In this document: in pieces, positions 35,693 through 48,039 of the stretch | Position numbering within the stretch: position 1 is the first letter of the stretch | How the letters are laid out: each line of letters starts with the position of its first letter | Assembly: GCF_021730395.1 (NCBI RefSeq) | Contig: NC_069362.1 | Coordinates: forward strand, 68,155,501 to 68,219,500 | Direction of reading: 5' to 3' | Source: Mercenaria mercenaria | Taxonomy: Eukaryota > Mollusca > Bivalvia > Venerida > Veneridae | DNA length: 64,000 nucleotides | Translations under genes and position numbers: made by a program | The notes under the pieces: model-generated | The model's database searches: none | Seen by the model: the letters and a program-made list of their open reading frames with translations, nothing else | Told to the model about the DNA's origin: nothing

Positions 35693-36683
35693 CACTAGAA
35701 GCTATGTTTTTGTTTGAAAATTCTCGATAGGAGATTGCATAGGGAACATCCCTGTAAAAACATTGCAAATCGAGACTGCTTTTTTTGCGACAAATTAAAA
35801 TATTGTGCACTTTTTGACATATTGCCTTCTATCTATGTACCATATTTCATAAAAATATCTGGCATTTTTCAAGTAATTTTTGCCATATTAAATTTTCAAC
35901 AACAACTGTTAAAGTCGCCTACTGGATAATGCTTTTTGATTTTTAACAAGAAAGATAACCACTTTATTTCTGAAGAGAATTCGAAAGATCCGTAAACGTA
36001 TTTCGTATTCGCACCATTACTTCACGTATATCATGAAACAATATACTAGTATTTAATGTATGTAGATTCTTCCGCGTTCAAAATTTATGATTTATTAAGT
36101 GCATACACTTGTCGAAAGAAAATATAATACGATAATTTTACAGTCTAAGGTGGTTTCAAGCCGAATTATTACAGAAACTAAAGAAAGAGACATAATTCTC
36201 TGGAGGGTTGCCTCGAACAGAACTGTTTACAATTTTACACTGTGGAAATAGACCCCAAACAGCCCCAATGTACCAAACGTTTTGCCTCATAAAGCACATA
36301 TATTCGCATATCCGTGAGTGAACCACACAATAAGGATCAGAAGTCATTAGTAATAGCTGAAGTATTACAGATACGAAAAAAAACTAGAAATAAGAGAGGG
36401 GATCCGAGCAAATTGTGCCTACGCATCACAGAAACATTAAAATACCCGAAACTGTGTAAGTGGGAGTACTGAAAACACCCAAGACGAAATGTTCATGATG
36501 AAAAACTAAACAGTACGTACCACTAACACAATATAAAAGTCGAACTGAACGAACTGAAAAAAATACAACAGTGGTGATTGACAATGACAATGACAAATGT
36601 TTAATTGATGTAGTGGCCAATGCACGGGAGACTTTTTATGGCCGTCACACGGCACAAACAACGCTACTGTGATAATAAAACAG
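35693..36683. other. Unique sequence
   Basis: No gene or repeat could be supported; frames at 35714-35929 and 36156-36688 have no recognised content. Confidence 0.4.
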
Positions 36684-37155
36684 AACAAGAGCTACCGGCG
36701 GACTGACTATTCAACAGCCTTGTCACTGAATGAACACTAAAGTAAAAAAAGGGCATAATTTTTGGCAGAGTTATGGAACCTGTACAATGCATATCAGTTT
36801 ATCGCAGTGGATAAATGTGTAAAGTTTCAATCCAATCGCATTAGTAGGTACTTAAATCCTATTACAGACAAAACTTAGTTTGTAAAAGTGCAAAGTATAG
36901 TTATTGAACCTGTACACTACGTGTCAAATCATCGAACTGAACAAATATGTGCAGCTTTAATCCGTTCCCATCAGCGGTTACTGAGATATCAGCTTATATA
37001 CAAAGACTTAACCGGGGCATAATTTTGTAAAAAGTAAAATAGAGTTGTGGAACCTGTACTTTGCAGGTCAGTTTATCACATTAAATTTGTGCATGAAGTT
37101 TTAGTTGATTCACGCAAGTGGTAACTGAGATACTAGCTTTGAACAGTCGAGCTAA
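36684..37155 (+). mobile_element. Helitron-like non-autonomous repeat, family G
   Basis: It starts ACAAGAGCTACCGGCGGAC and has about three units of ~140 bases built from GGGCATAATTTTTGGCAGAG, TTATGGAACCTGTAC and TCACATTAAATTTGTGCATG-like lines. A more worn relative lies at 55700-55930. The 3' end is uncertain. Confidence 0.6.
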
Positions 37156-37633
37156 AAAGTGATATTTCCACTGGTCGTTCAAACACGACAAAATGAAAAT
37201 TTTGCAGGTTTTGTTAAACTGAGTCTATTCATGGAGGTATGGGGAATACCGTCTCCGCCCTGTAGCCCCGAGCTGAGCAGAACTTATTTATTTTCACATA
37301 TTACAAGTACCAAAAAACAACTTAGAGATATCCGCAGATGTGTTCATGTACCGATTCTCGGTACACACAGAACCTAGATCTTAACATACACTACAATCCA
37401 ACGTCATAGGAAAGTGTATATAAAATTTTTACACGCCAAGTGGACCCCTTACACTCGCAACGACAACATATACACTCTGCTAGTAAACATTTCGTTTTAC
37501 AAACTTGTTGTAAAAAAGCCTTAAGAGCCATAAAGGTGTGTACTCAGACAGAAGATCAAGAAAAACGTCTTTAAGGGTCCAGCGAAACAGGACAGAAGAC
37601 AGATATCAGCTCAGTCCCGATAGGATTCGAGAG

Positions 37634-38031
37634 CAATCTGACTAAAGTACATCTCCTATTACGCTACGCTTAGGATCTGAGAACGAGCTATCGCTAGCCA
37701 ATCAGAGCTTAACTTACAACATTTTGCAAATCTACAGTTAGCCTCGATTTTTGATATTTACAATTCTTATGTCATAATGTGTCAGATAGCCGGTTAGCTC
37801 AGTCGGTAGGCCACTTGCTCTGTAAGCGAGGGGTCCCCGGTTTGAGCCCTGGATTGGCTGCACATTTTTCTTACTCTTTGACATTCGAATAAGTTGTCTG
37901 ATTGGTTCAAATAAAAATAGATTTGTGAAAATAAAAATAGCTATATTGGAAATCCAAAATATTCAGAAGACGAATGTGAATGGGTCATTTTCAGATCTTC
38001 GTTTAGAAGATCAAGTACTTTAGTCAGATTG
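37634..38031. mobile_element. 398-bp element with 17-bp TIRs and a perfect 10-bp target duplication, carrying a tRNA-like sequence
   Basis: The ends CAATCTGACTAAAGTAC (37634-37650) and GTACTTTAGTCAGATTG (38015-38031) are exact inverted repeats. GATTCGAGAG flanks both sides (37624-37633 and 38032-38041). The paralogous copy at about 26490 lacks the insert. A 9-10 base duplication is typical of Mutator-like elements, so a non-autonomous MULE is the best guess. The interior holds a tRNA-like sequence at 37788-37860 and no ORF. Confidence 0.85.
37788..37860 (+). tRNA. tRNA-Thr(UGU)-like sequence, probably a pseudogene or SINE head
   Basis: A 73-base cloverleaf can be drawn: acceptor AGCCGGT with ATTGGCT (7 pairs, two G-U), D arm GCTC/GGCC with one mismatch, anticodon stem CTTGC/GCGAG with one wobble, loop TCTGTAA, and T arm CCCGG/CCTGG with one mismatch. 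The A box TAGCTCAGTCGG and B-box-like GGTTTGAGCCC are kept. The anticodon would be UGU (Thr), but position 33 is C instead of the near-universal U, and two stems are mispaired. A functional tRNA is therefore doubtful. It sits inside the transposed element at 37634-38031. Confidence 0.6.
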
Positions 38032-38085
38032 GATTCGAGAGCTGCCTATCGAGTTCTCCGTCTGTTCCGTCAGGTCAGTCACAAT

Positions 38086-40189
38086 AAAAGATGAAAACGT
38101 TGCTTCCAGCTGATTTTAACACCAGATATGTGACTTATCTTTAAACGGTTCTAGAAACAGACCCGATGACATGCATATGTTCACTTCATGTTGATGATGT
38201 ATATCAAGTTTCTTCTCATTTTATTTGGTTCCACCTGTAGGACAGCAGCACCAAGAAAGTGAAACGGACGTGTCACCCTTCTATTCGCTCCTAACTAGCT
38301 CAGGATTGTCATACTTGGTGACAAATGTCAGTTATGGGTTTCACTAATAATGTTCAATGATATGGTTCCATTACTATCACAGATATAATCTAAAAATATA
38401 AAACAACAAATGGTAAATATAACCAGAAATAACAAACATCATTTGACAGATGACAGCTGTCAAAAATGTAAACAAACAAGCATTACAATAGGTGTGTGGT
38501 TATATTTTGCAAAGTATTATTGTGCGTTTTATTCGAACTGGCGGGGTGGATTTTATCTCTGAATTATGCAAATATTGGTGATCTCAAAAACGAGCAAAAT
38601 AGGCAGAGCAATATAATTGTTTAATCCCGTCACTAACGACTAAAATTCAACGCTACATTCGTTACAATGTAATGTAGATGATCACTGAAGAAGTAAACAG
38701 GCTGCATCCTGCACAATAATGCTGAAGACCGTCGCGAAACTCCGCCCGCCAGGTCGGTTAAAACGGACAATACAAACATAAACTTTTTTAAAAAAATTAA
38801 CCTTTTCAGTGACCAGATCGTAATTGAACAGCCACCAGGATATCTTTGCAAAACCAGAACTATGGCACACTTCACTTCAATTTCTAAGAGATAATCTATT
38901 CTCTTTGGACTATATATAAATATTGGAGAGATTTGGCAAAATTACGGAACACCAGACAGTGCATTAACGGAGAAAATAAAATAAAACAACCAAAACATTA
39001 AAGGATTTACAGATACCGCTATTTTACCCTACGACAGTTCAAACAAGGGTAGGTACGTACGTTACGCGCACACGCTGCATGGACGTTTACATCGATTTTC
39101 ACCACTTCGAACTCTGGTAAGTCATTTTCTTTATCATTTATACCATCTTCTGTGAAACAACTTAGCCTACCGTAAGGAATGTTTCTGACGTTCAGATAAC
39201 GAACTATGCACTAGTTTCGAGATTACCCCTGCACAGTGAAGCAGAAAATATCAGTGTATCTATTCATCTTCTTTTCAGCCTGTGTAGTGAAAAAAACCAA
39301 TTTTGACACGAAAAGGTGGAGAAATGTTATAGTAACATCAACTGTCAAAATCCTGACATTTCTCACATATGAGGTTTTTTTTAGATGAGACTTGATCGCC
39401 AATGTCGTTACACGCTTTCTAGGATCTGTGTCCTCTCAGATGACATACAATTATGAATGCTCTGATTTACAGATGTTTCTACGCATGATCTATATCACAA
39501 AATAAGGTAAATTTTAAGCAGTAAGTTCTTTAACTACATGTGATGTCATATCAAACAAATAATTTAATTGGCAAAAATATACGTTTTCATCGTCAGTAAA
39601 TAATATTACAATATAGTAGCTGTTCTTTGTAGGATATACATTTAAAGACTAAAATGAAATATTTCTACTTGAGTAAAATTACAACTGGTATATTGCCGTT
39701 GACTGCTTCCACTTATTTCTAAATAGCTATAATTTGAAAACTTGATACAGCTACACTATGTTTTACTGTATTTCCTCACGATTTAGTTTTCTTGAGTATG
39801 ATGACTGAAATAAATTGCAACTTTATCATCTTTAAGAATATCATTTGAAAGTATAGAAGGCAGACAAACATAAAAGTTGCAGAATTGGTTTCATTGAGTC
39901 TTTTTATCTGTGGTAATGGAATGTGCAATAACCCTCACACCATCTTGCACCGGCTATAGTGGAATTCTATAATAGTTACATTTAACTGGCTCCATGATCC
40001 CAAAAGTATAGAAGATATAACAATACTAAGTTCAAGTACGGGGAGAGTGTTTGAATTATGCTACCACATAGCATTTTTAAAGACCATTGTTTTGGTAGTT
40101 AATAAAATCTATGAGAACATCCTTTAGAACAATATAAACCATAATAACTACGCATTGAAGGTCTGAGACAGTATTCAACATTTGAGCCA
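38086..40189. other. Unique sequence
   Basis: No gene supported; the minus-strand frame at 38633-38875 shows no recognisable domain or splice context. No repeats recognised. Confidence 0.4.
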
Positions 40190-40193
40190 TGCC

Positions 40194-40418
40194 ATGGGAA
40201 AACCAACATAGTGGGTATGCGACCAGCATGGATCCAGACCAGCCTGCGCATCCGCGCAGTCTGGTCAGGATCCATGCTGTTCGCTAACAGTTTCTCCAAT
40301 TCCAATAGGCTTTAAAAGCGAACAGCATGGAGCCTGACCAGACTGCGCGGATGCGCAGCCTGGTCTGGATCCATGCTGGTCGCATACCCACTATGTTGGT
40401 TTTCTCATGGCACGGCTC
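40194..40418. mobile_element. Palindromic MITE 'P', complete copy with 4-bp target duplication ATTT
   Basis: Runs from GAGCCATGCCATGGGAAAAC to GTTTTCTCATGGCACGGCTC, with nearly complete self-complementarity through the repeated CATGGATCCAGACCAGC / GCTGGTCTGGATCCATG and GCGCAGTCTGGTCAGGATCC blocks. ATTT lies on both sides (40190-40193, 40419-40422). No coding. Confidence 0.9.
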
Positions 40419-40719
40419 ATTTAGACTTGCTTGTTACATATTCCTCCATATTTTCAAATCATGCACCAGTATTATTTTCGTTGAAAATCTATACTAAACC
40501 AAATACGCAAAAACCTAGAAATTTTGTATTTTCAAATTAGAATGATGACTATATAGGCAGTTTTCGATATGATATTAACCATGATATACTGCTTATTAAA
40601 TAAAGCAATTAATAAGATGGAAAATAACGAGATCATCTTAAAGCTAACCTTAAAGGCCTTTAGTGAATTTATTTTGATGCAAAGTAGACATTTTAAAAGG
40701 TCTGTTAAAACAGAATAAA

Positions 40720-42650
40720 TGTGTTACAATCGAAGAAAGATAACAAACACTGTGTTAGAAAATCGAAAAATGTCTAAAATATAAAAACAATGTGCTGAAA
40801 TGAATAAAATACGAAGGAAGAAACCCAAATATTTCCGGAAAATATTCAAAATCAGCAGAAAAATCTGGAAGCGGTGACGTACCAGTATATTGAACAATGT
40901 TATAATCATTTCAAGATTATTGCATCTCAAAAGCGATCAGGCGAAAACGAAGAAACTAGATTAGATTTAAACGAAAACTCATCAACTTTCTACGAATTAG
41001 ATGAGCCCATGTCGTAGGATGAAATTTTAGCGGCGTCAAAAAAAGCTGAATAAAAACATAGCACCAGGATTAGATTCTTTGCGGTCTCAAATATTTCATA
41101 GAATCGTTGGACTTAATAATTCATCTATTGGAATCACTTTTCAATAAAATATTGCAAAGTGAAACTTTTCCAGATCAATGGTCTAAAGGAATATTATCCC
41201 AGGTAATAAAAATGACTTAATAATTTATCTATTGGAATCATTTTTCAATAAAATATTGCAAAGTGAAACTTTTCCAGATCAATGGTCTAAAGGAATATTA
41301 TCCCAGGTAATAAAAATGGACCAATTCTCAATCCTTATATTACAGGGGCATAACACTGGCTAGTTGTTTCGCCAAATTATTTATGACAACTGTAAATAAC
41401 AGATTAAAACGTTGGGTAAAAAATAATGATGTCATCACAGATGCACAGTTAGGTTCAAGAAAACTTTTGGCATATCTGATACTATTTTCTCGTTAAATGA
41501 AATTATACAGGATCATTTGGGGAACCGTTCTAAAATGTACTGATTGTTTATGGATCTCTGGAAAGCATGCGATTTCCTTGACAGAACATTTTTTTTGGTT
41601 GAAAATGATAAAAAGTGGCATTGATGTTAAAGTACTGCAAGTGAGCCGTGCCATGAGAAAACCAACATAGTGGGTTTGCGACCAGCATGGATCCAGACCA
41701 GCCTGCGCATCCGCGCAGTCTGGTCAGGATCCATGCTGTTCGCTTTCAAAGCCTATTGGAATTAGAGAAACTGTTAGCGAACAGGATGGATCCTGACCAG
41801 ACTGCGCGGATGCGCAGGCTGGTCAGGATCCATGCTGGTCGCAAAGCCACTATGTTGGTTTTCCCATGGCACGGCTCAAGTAATTCGAAGTTTATATAGT
41901 AACGTTAAATCATGTGTAAGACAATTTAACACTCGTTCATAGTTTCTCAAAAATAAAGCGGGATTTTTCCAAGGAGAGATTTGCTCACCTTTCCTTTGTT
42001 CTTTATTTATAAATGACCTACAAATGGAGCTGTAGAATAATCTTAATGCGGAGATTATAACTAATCCTTTTCGCAGACGAGGAGTGATCATGTCCGAAAC
42101 AAGTGAAGGTCTTCAGGCTTCGATAAACAGTTTTAACGGTATTGTGCAAAATGGAGTTTAACGGTAAATATAGAGAAAATGAAAGTAATGTATTTCGAAA
42201 ATGGGGAGATAATTTGACAATAAGAAATGGTATTACGGTGATAAAGAAATAGAGACTGTAGACAGTTTCAATTATTTAGGAATTGTTCTCACCCCGGCGG
42301 CTGATTCCATACAGCCGCATTGACATTGGCAGGAAAGGGTATTAAAGCAATTGTTTTCTATGACTAAGGGCATGGTGGTAAGAACAAGTACAACGTCTAA
42401 CCTGTTTCACTCCTTTGTAACTTCGGTACTCTCGTACTCCAGTGAAGCATGGGGGTGTTCAAGTTCTGATTGTATCAAACTTTTAAAGTGGATGTTTAAT
42501 GTAAAAATGTCTACTAATAATGCAAGCGCGAAGATTACCATTGATATATGGAAGCAAAGTGAGACTGATAAAATAATTTTTAAAATTGCATGATACTTAT
42601 GAAAATTGTATATTAGAGTGGTTTAAACAAGGTTTTCATGTTAATTGACT
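40720..42650 (+). mobile_element. Decayed LINE, reverse transcriptase region, interrupted by MITE 'P'
   Basis: Fragments in order: NENSSTFYELDEPMS and DEILAASKKLNKNIAPGLDS (about 40965-41085); a FPDQWSKGIL-type block (about 41170); NRLKRWVKNNDVITDAQLGS (about 41400-41460); VIRSLYSNVKSCVR then KAGFFQGEICSPFL (41880-42000); VDSFNYLGIVLT (about 42260); SVLSYSSEAWG (about 42425). There are many stops and frame changes. A ~105-base segment (about 41110-41213) is duplicated in tandem (41214-41320). The MITE splits it between the KVLQ and VIRSL codons. No endonuclease was seen; clade uncertain. Confidence 0.85.
41643..41877. mobile_element. Palindromic MITE 'P', complete copy nested in the LINE, target duplication AAGT
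   Basis: Ends GAGCCGTGCCATGAGAAAAC and GTTTTCCCATGGCACGGCTC; AAGT flanks both sides (41639-41642, 41878-41881). The interruption of recognisable reverse transcriptase codons on both sides independently fixes the insertion point. The 70-residue open frame at 41687-41899 is the palindrome itself. Confidence 0.92.
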
Positions 42651-42714
42651 TAATGACATAGTTTTGGATCCCAGATGACCCCGCAACGAGATCTTGACTA
42701 GGCTTTGTTAAAAG

Positions 42715-45700
42715 CAGTCTGAGCCACATAACGCAAAAAATACAACAAAACGCAGCCAGATTCATACAATGCAATCAAAGCCACACAGCACAACGAGAGC
42801 CACAAAACATAGGCAGAGCCACACAACGCAGCATGAGCAACACCACGCAACCAGAGTCATATAAATCAATCAATGACACAAACCACAGTCACAACCACAC
42901 AAAACAACCAATGCTGCTTAACTCAGTCAAAGCCACACAAAGCAATCAGTGCCACACAACTCAGTCAGAGCCACACAAAGCAATCAGTGCTACACAACTC
43001 AGTCAGAGCCACACAAAGCAACCAATGCCACAAAACTTAGCCAGAGCCGCACAACTCAGCCAGAGCCAAACAAAGCAATCAGTGCCACACAACGCAGCCA
43101 ATGCCACACAACTCAGTCACAGTTACACACAGCAATTAAGCTACAAAACGCAAACAATGCCATAGAAAGGAGTCAGAACAATACAACGCAACCAATTACG
43201 CACAACAGATCCAGAGCCACACAACGTAAGCAATACCACACAACGCAGCCAGAGGCACATACCCCAACCAATGCCACAAACTTTAGGCAGAGCTACACAA
43301 AGCAACCAATGCCACACAACGCAATCTTTGCCACAAAACGCAACCAATGCCATACAAAGCATCACACAAAAGCCGTACAACGTAGCCAGAGCCACAAAAA
43401 GCAACCAGAGCCACACAACTCAGTCAGAACCACACAAAGCAATCAATGCCACACAACACAGTCAGAGCCACACAAAGCAACCAGTTCCACACAACTCAGT
43501 CAGAGCCACACAAAGCAACAAATGCCATACAACACAACCAATGCCACACAACACAGCCAGAGCCACATACCAAATCCAATGCCACAAAAGACCTATACAA
43601 AGCAACCAATGCCACACAACGCAATCTTAGCTACACAACGCAATTCCATACAAAGCAGCCAATGCTACACAAAGCAACCAATGCCGCCCACCGCAGCCAG
43701 AGCCACACAACGCAACCAATGCCATACAACGCAGCCAGAGTCACACAAAGCAACCAGTACCACACAACACATTCTGAACCACACAACGCTACCAAATCCA
43801 TACAAATCAGCCAGAGCAAGAAAAAGCAACCAATGCCGCACAACGCAACCAGAGCCAGACAACACAAACAATGCCAACGTAACCAATGCCACATACCGCA
43901 GTGCCGGACAACGCAGCCAGAGCCACATAACGCAACTATTGTCACACAACTCGGTCAGAGCTACACAAATTAAGCAACCAATGCCACACAACGCAGCCAG
44001 AACCACACAACGCAACCAATGCCATACAAAGCAGCCAGAGTCACACAACGCAACCAATGCCACACAACGCAGCCGGAGCCACACAACGCAACTAATAACA
44101 CACAACGCAGCCAGAGCCACATAACGCAACCAATGCCACAGAACGCAGCCAGAGCCACACAACGCAACCAATGCCACACAAAGTAGCCGGAGTCACACAA
44201 CGCAACCAATGCCACACAACGCAGCCAGAGTCACACAACGCAACCAATGCCACACAACGCAGCCAGAGCCACACAACGCAACCAATGCCACACAACGCAG
44301 CCAGAGCCACACAACGCAACCAATGCCAAACAACGCAGCCAGAGTCACACAACGCAACCAGTTCCATACAAAGCAGCCAAAGCTATACAAAGCAACCAAT
44401 GCCGCCCAACGCAGCCAGAGCCACACAACGCAACCAATGCCATACAACGCAGCCAGAGTCACACAACGCAACCAATGCCACACAACGCATTCTGAACCAC
44501 ACAACGCAACCAATTCCATACAATCAGCCAGAGCATGAAAAAGCAACCAATGCCGCACAACGCAGCCAGAGCCAGACAGACAAACAAACAATGCCAACGT
44601 AACCACAGCCACATACCGCCACACAACTCAGTCAGAGCTACACAAAGTAACCAATGCCACATAACGAAGCTAGAACCACACAAAGAAACCAATGCTATAC
44701 AAAGCAGCCAGAGTCACACAACACAACCAGTGCCACACAACGCAGTCAGAGCCACACAACGCAACCAATGCCACACAACGCAGCCAGAGCCACACAACGC
44801 AACCAATGCCACACAACGCAGCCAGAGCCACACAACGCAACCAATGCCACACAACGCAGCCAATGCCATACAAAGCAGCCATAGTCACACAACACAACCA
44901 ATGCCACACAACGCAACCAATGCCACACAACGCAGCCAGAGCCACACAACGCAACTTATGCCATACAAAGTAGCCAGAGTCACACAACGCAACCAATGCT
45001 ACACAACGCAGCCAGAGTCACACAACGCAACCAATGCCAAACAACGCAGCCAGAGCCACACAATGCAACCAATGCCACACAACGCAGCCAGAGCCACACA
45101 ACGCAACCAATGCCAAACAACGCAGCCAGAGTCACACAACGCAACCAATTCCATACAAAGCATCAAAAGCTACACAAAGCAACCAATGCCGCCCAACGCA
45201 GCCAGAGCCACACAACGCAACCAATGCCATACAACGCAGCCAGAGTCACACAACGCAACCAGTGCCACACAACGCATTCTGAACCATACAACGCAACCAA
45301 TTCCATACAAATCAGCTAGAGCATGAAAAAGCAACCAATGCCGCACAACGCAGCCAGAGCCAGACAACACAAACAATGCCAACGTAACCACAGCCACATA
45401 CCGCAGTGCCGGACAACCCAGCCAGAACCACATAACGCAACCAATGCCAAACAACGCAGCCAGAGCCGTACAACGCAACTATTGCCACACAACTCAGTCA
45501 GAGCTACACAAAGCAATCAATGCCACACAACGCAGCAAGAACCACACAACGCAACCAATGCTATACAAAGCAGCCAGAGTCACACAACGCAACCAATGCC
45601 ACACAACGCAGCCAGGGCCACACAACGCAACCAATGCCACACAACGCAGCCAGAGCCACACAACGCAACCAATGCCATACAAAGCAGCCAGAGCCACACA

Positions 45701-46613
45701 ACGCAACCAATGCCACACAACGCAGCCAGAGCCACACAACACAATTAATGCCACACAACGCAGCCAGAGCCACACAACGCAACCAATTCCATACAAAGCA
45801 GCCAAAGCTACACAAAGCAACCAATGCCGTCCAACGCAGCCAGAGCCACACAACGCAACCAATGCCATACAATGCAGCCAGAGTCACACAATGCAACCAA
45901 TGCGACACAACGCATTCTGAACCACACAACGCAACCAATTCCACACAAATCAACCAGAGCATGAAAAAGCAACCAATGCCGCACAACGCAGCCAGAGCCA
46001 GACAACACAAACAATGCCAACGTAACCACAGCCACATACCGCAGTGCCGGACAACCCAGCCAGAACCACATAACGCGACCAATGCCAAACAACGCAGCCA
46101 GAGCCGTACAACGGAACTATTGCCACACAACTCAGTCAGAGCTACACAAAGCAACCAATGCCACACAACGCAGCCAGAACCACACAACGCAACCAATGCC
46201 ATACAAAGCAGCCAGAGTCACACAACGCAACCAATGCCACACAACGCAGCCAGAGCCACACAACGCAACCAATGCCACACAACGCAGCCAGAGCCACACA
46301 ACGCAACCAATGCCACATAACGCAGCCAGAGCCACACAGCGTAACCAATGTCAAACAAAGCAGCCAGAGTCACACAACGCAACCAATGCCACACAACACA
46401 GCCAGAGCCACACAACGCAACTAATGCCACACAACGCAACCAGAGCCACACAACGCAACCAATGCCACACAACGCAGCCAGAGCCACACAACGCAACCAA
46501 TGCCACACAACGCAGCCAGAGCCACACAACGCAACCAATGCCACACAACGCAGCCAAAGCCACACAACGCAACCAATGCCATATAACGCAGCCAGAGCCA
46601 CACAACACAACCA
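42715..46613 (+). repeat. Higher-order satellite of 19-bp units, ~3.9 kb, open in long frames on both strands
   Basis: The two main units are CACACAACGCAGCCAGAGC and CACACAACGCAACCAATGC, alternating as a 38-base dimer; about 200 units in all. Higher-order structure is visible: ATTCTGAACC occurs at 43771, 44489, 45276 and 45914 and the nearby GCATGAAAAAGC (GCAAGAAAAAGC in the first) at 43816, 44533, 45321 and 45959, so a block of 638-788 bases is itself repeated about four times. The left third is more diverged. Because 19 is not a multiple of three, each frame cycles through all three readings every 57 bases; no common unit contains a stop, so plus frames reach 391 residues and minus frames 213. 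No promoter, splice or domain evidence supports coding. Confidence 0.97.
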
Positions 46614-47180
46614 AACATATGTTGGTCATAGAATGAATGTTTGTGTAAATGAACTTGTCCAAAACACAAGATATATTTTCAAATTTATTCACACGTTTTT
46701 CAAGAGACATGTTATATAACAAAATATACATGAACTTTACAATATTTGCAGGTCGTAAATATGAAATGCAGTAACAGTATGACTGTTATATCCCTACATT
46801 ACAACTCAAATATAATTTTGTGTATACCGTTTCTGACAGTTCCATTTAGATTAATATTTGTGTTATTTTTGTTTCTTAGTTTGAACGCATGGTTGGTATG
46901 TAACAATGACAACATACTGGAAATGTAGGCATATTTTACAGAAGCTGGGAAAACAGCAGAATGTGTCTGGGTGAATGTAAGTTTAGAATTCAGAGCTGAA
47001 CATCACTTGCGTCTACATCATCCTCATGCTCCTGCGTCCCACTTCTTCTTCTTCCAGTAATGACAAAATACAAAGAGAAAATGTTTTAATTGCACGTCAC
47101 ATATTGCCTCCATTCAGCGCAATTTAACGTTCAAAATCCCCATCGGAATACTTGTCAGTTGCCATAAATATATATACACA
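46614..47180. other. Unique sequence after the satellite
   Basis: Contains a plus-strand frame at 46746-46928 with a hydrophobic stretch (RLIFVLFLFLSLNAWL) between an AG and a GTATGT. It is judged too weak to call an exon. Confidence 0.35.
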
Positions 47181-47730
47181 CAACCAGGTAGAAAATATGG
47201 AATCTCGAGTATCAACAAGGTTTATTTTCTTATTGTTTTATCCTGTAAACTAGTGTTTGACAAAAAAAACTGACCCAGTTTCAAACTCAACCTTTACTAA
47301 CATTTAAAATTTAACTGTTTTACATTCTGATCGGGTTTCGTGTACATTAAGTGAAAAATGTGGCATCTGGAGTGACAACTAAGTTTTTCAATACTTTGAC
47401 CTTGTGACATAGTTTACGACCCTCAAGATGGCATAGTTTCAAACTTGACTTAGCTTCAATAAAGGCAATTTTTCTGACTAGGTCTCATGCAGAAAAGGTG
47501 TCCTCAGTAGTGTTATAACAATGTTGTTCTATCATTTGACCTTAATAATCCTGTATTCACCCTAGGTTTCCCAGTCTCAAACTAGAACTAGATTTTACAA
47601 AGATAACATTCTGACAAAGTTTCTAGAAAATAAGGTGGGAATTGTGGCATTTATGTTGCTAACAAGGTTTTTTTTCTGCTGTTTGAGCAGGTAAGCTAGT
47701 TTTTGACACGAGATCACCAAGTGTCAAAAT
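47181..47730 (+). repeat. Worn Helitron-like core units
   Basis: About four degraded units of ~150 bases with (A)CAAGGTTT-TTTT lines, TTTGACC-type lines and TTCTGACTA / TTCTGACAAAG words, resembling the core units of 16910-18072. Ends are not visible. Confidence 0.5.
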
Positions 47731-48039
47731 TATCAGAGATTTCTATGATTCATTGATACTGGGTTAGAAGCTGGGGATTTAGATTGGGCTGACATTGTGG
47801 ATTTGCATGTTAACGGTAAACCATTCGACGGACGACAGATGTACCATACCTAAAATTCGGCTTGATGAGATTTTCCTCCAAATATATGTGCTTGCCGTAG
47901 GCTTACATGTATATTGTAAATATATCCAGCGACTGGTGAAACTTGAAAATGTTTTTCCTTTATTTTACATTTTAGAGTTTGGATGTGTTGATGGGTTAAG
48001 TTTCACCGACACAGTTTTGCGGCTATTTCTAGTTTTAAA

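Larger units (their letters stand above)
37400..38085 (+). repeat. Dispersed repeat R, copy interrupted by the tRNA-bearing element
   Basis: Homologous to 26235-26530 by AGGACAGAAGACAGATATCA and CTATCGAGTTCTCCGTCTG...TTCCGTCAG. The 398-bp element at 37634-38031 splits it within GATTCGAGAG, which is duplicated on both sides. Confidence 0.55.

Noticed and set aside
42949-46636. Long open frames (391, 263, 266, 213 residues) as protein genes
   Set aside because: They follow from stop-free 19-bp units on both strands and cycle through all frames; no domain, splice site or promoter supports them. Kept only as a finding on the satellite.
46746-46928. Short hydrophobic exon candidate between TTTGCAG and GTATGT
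   Set aside because: A plausible signal or membrane segment, but without similarity, without neighbouring exons, and short enough to be chance.
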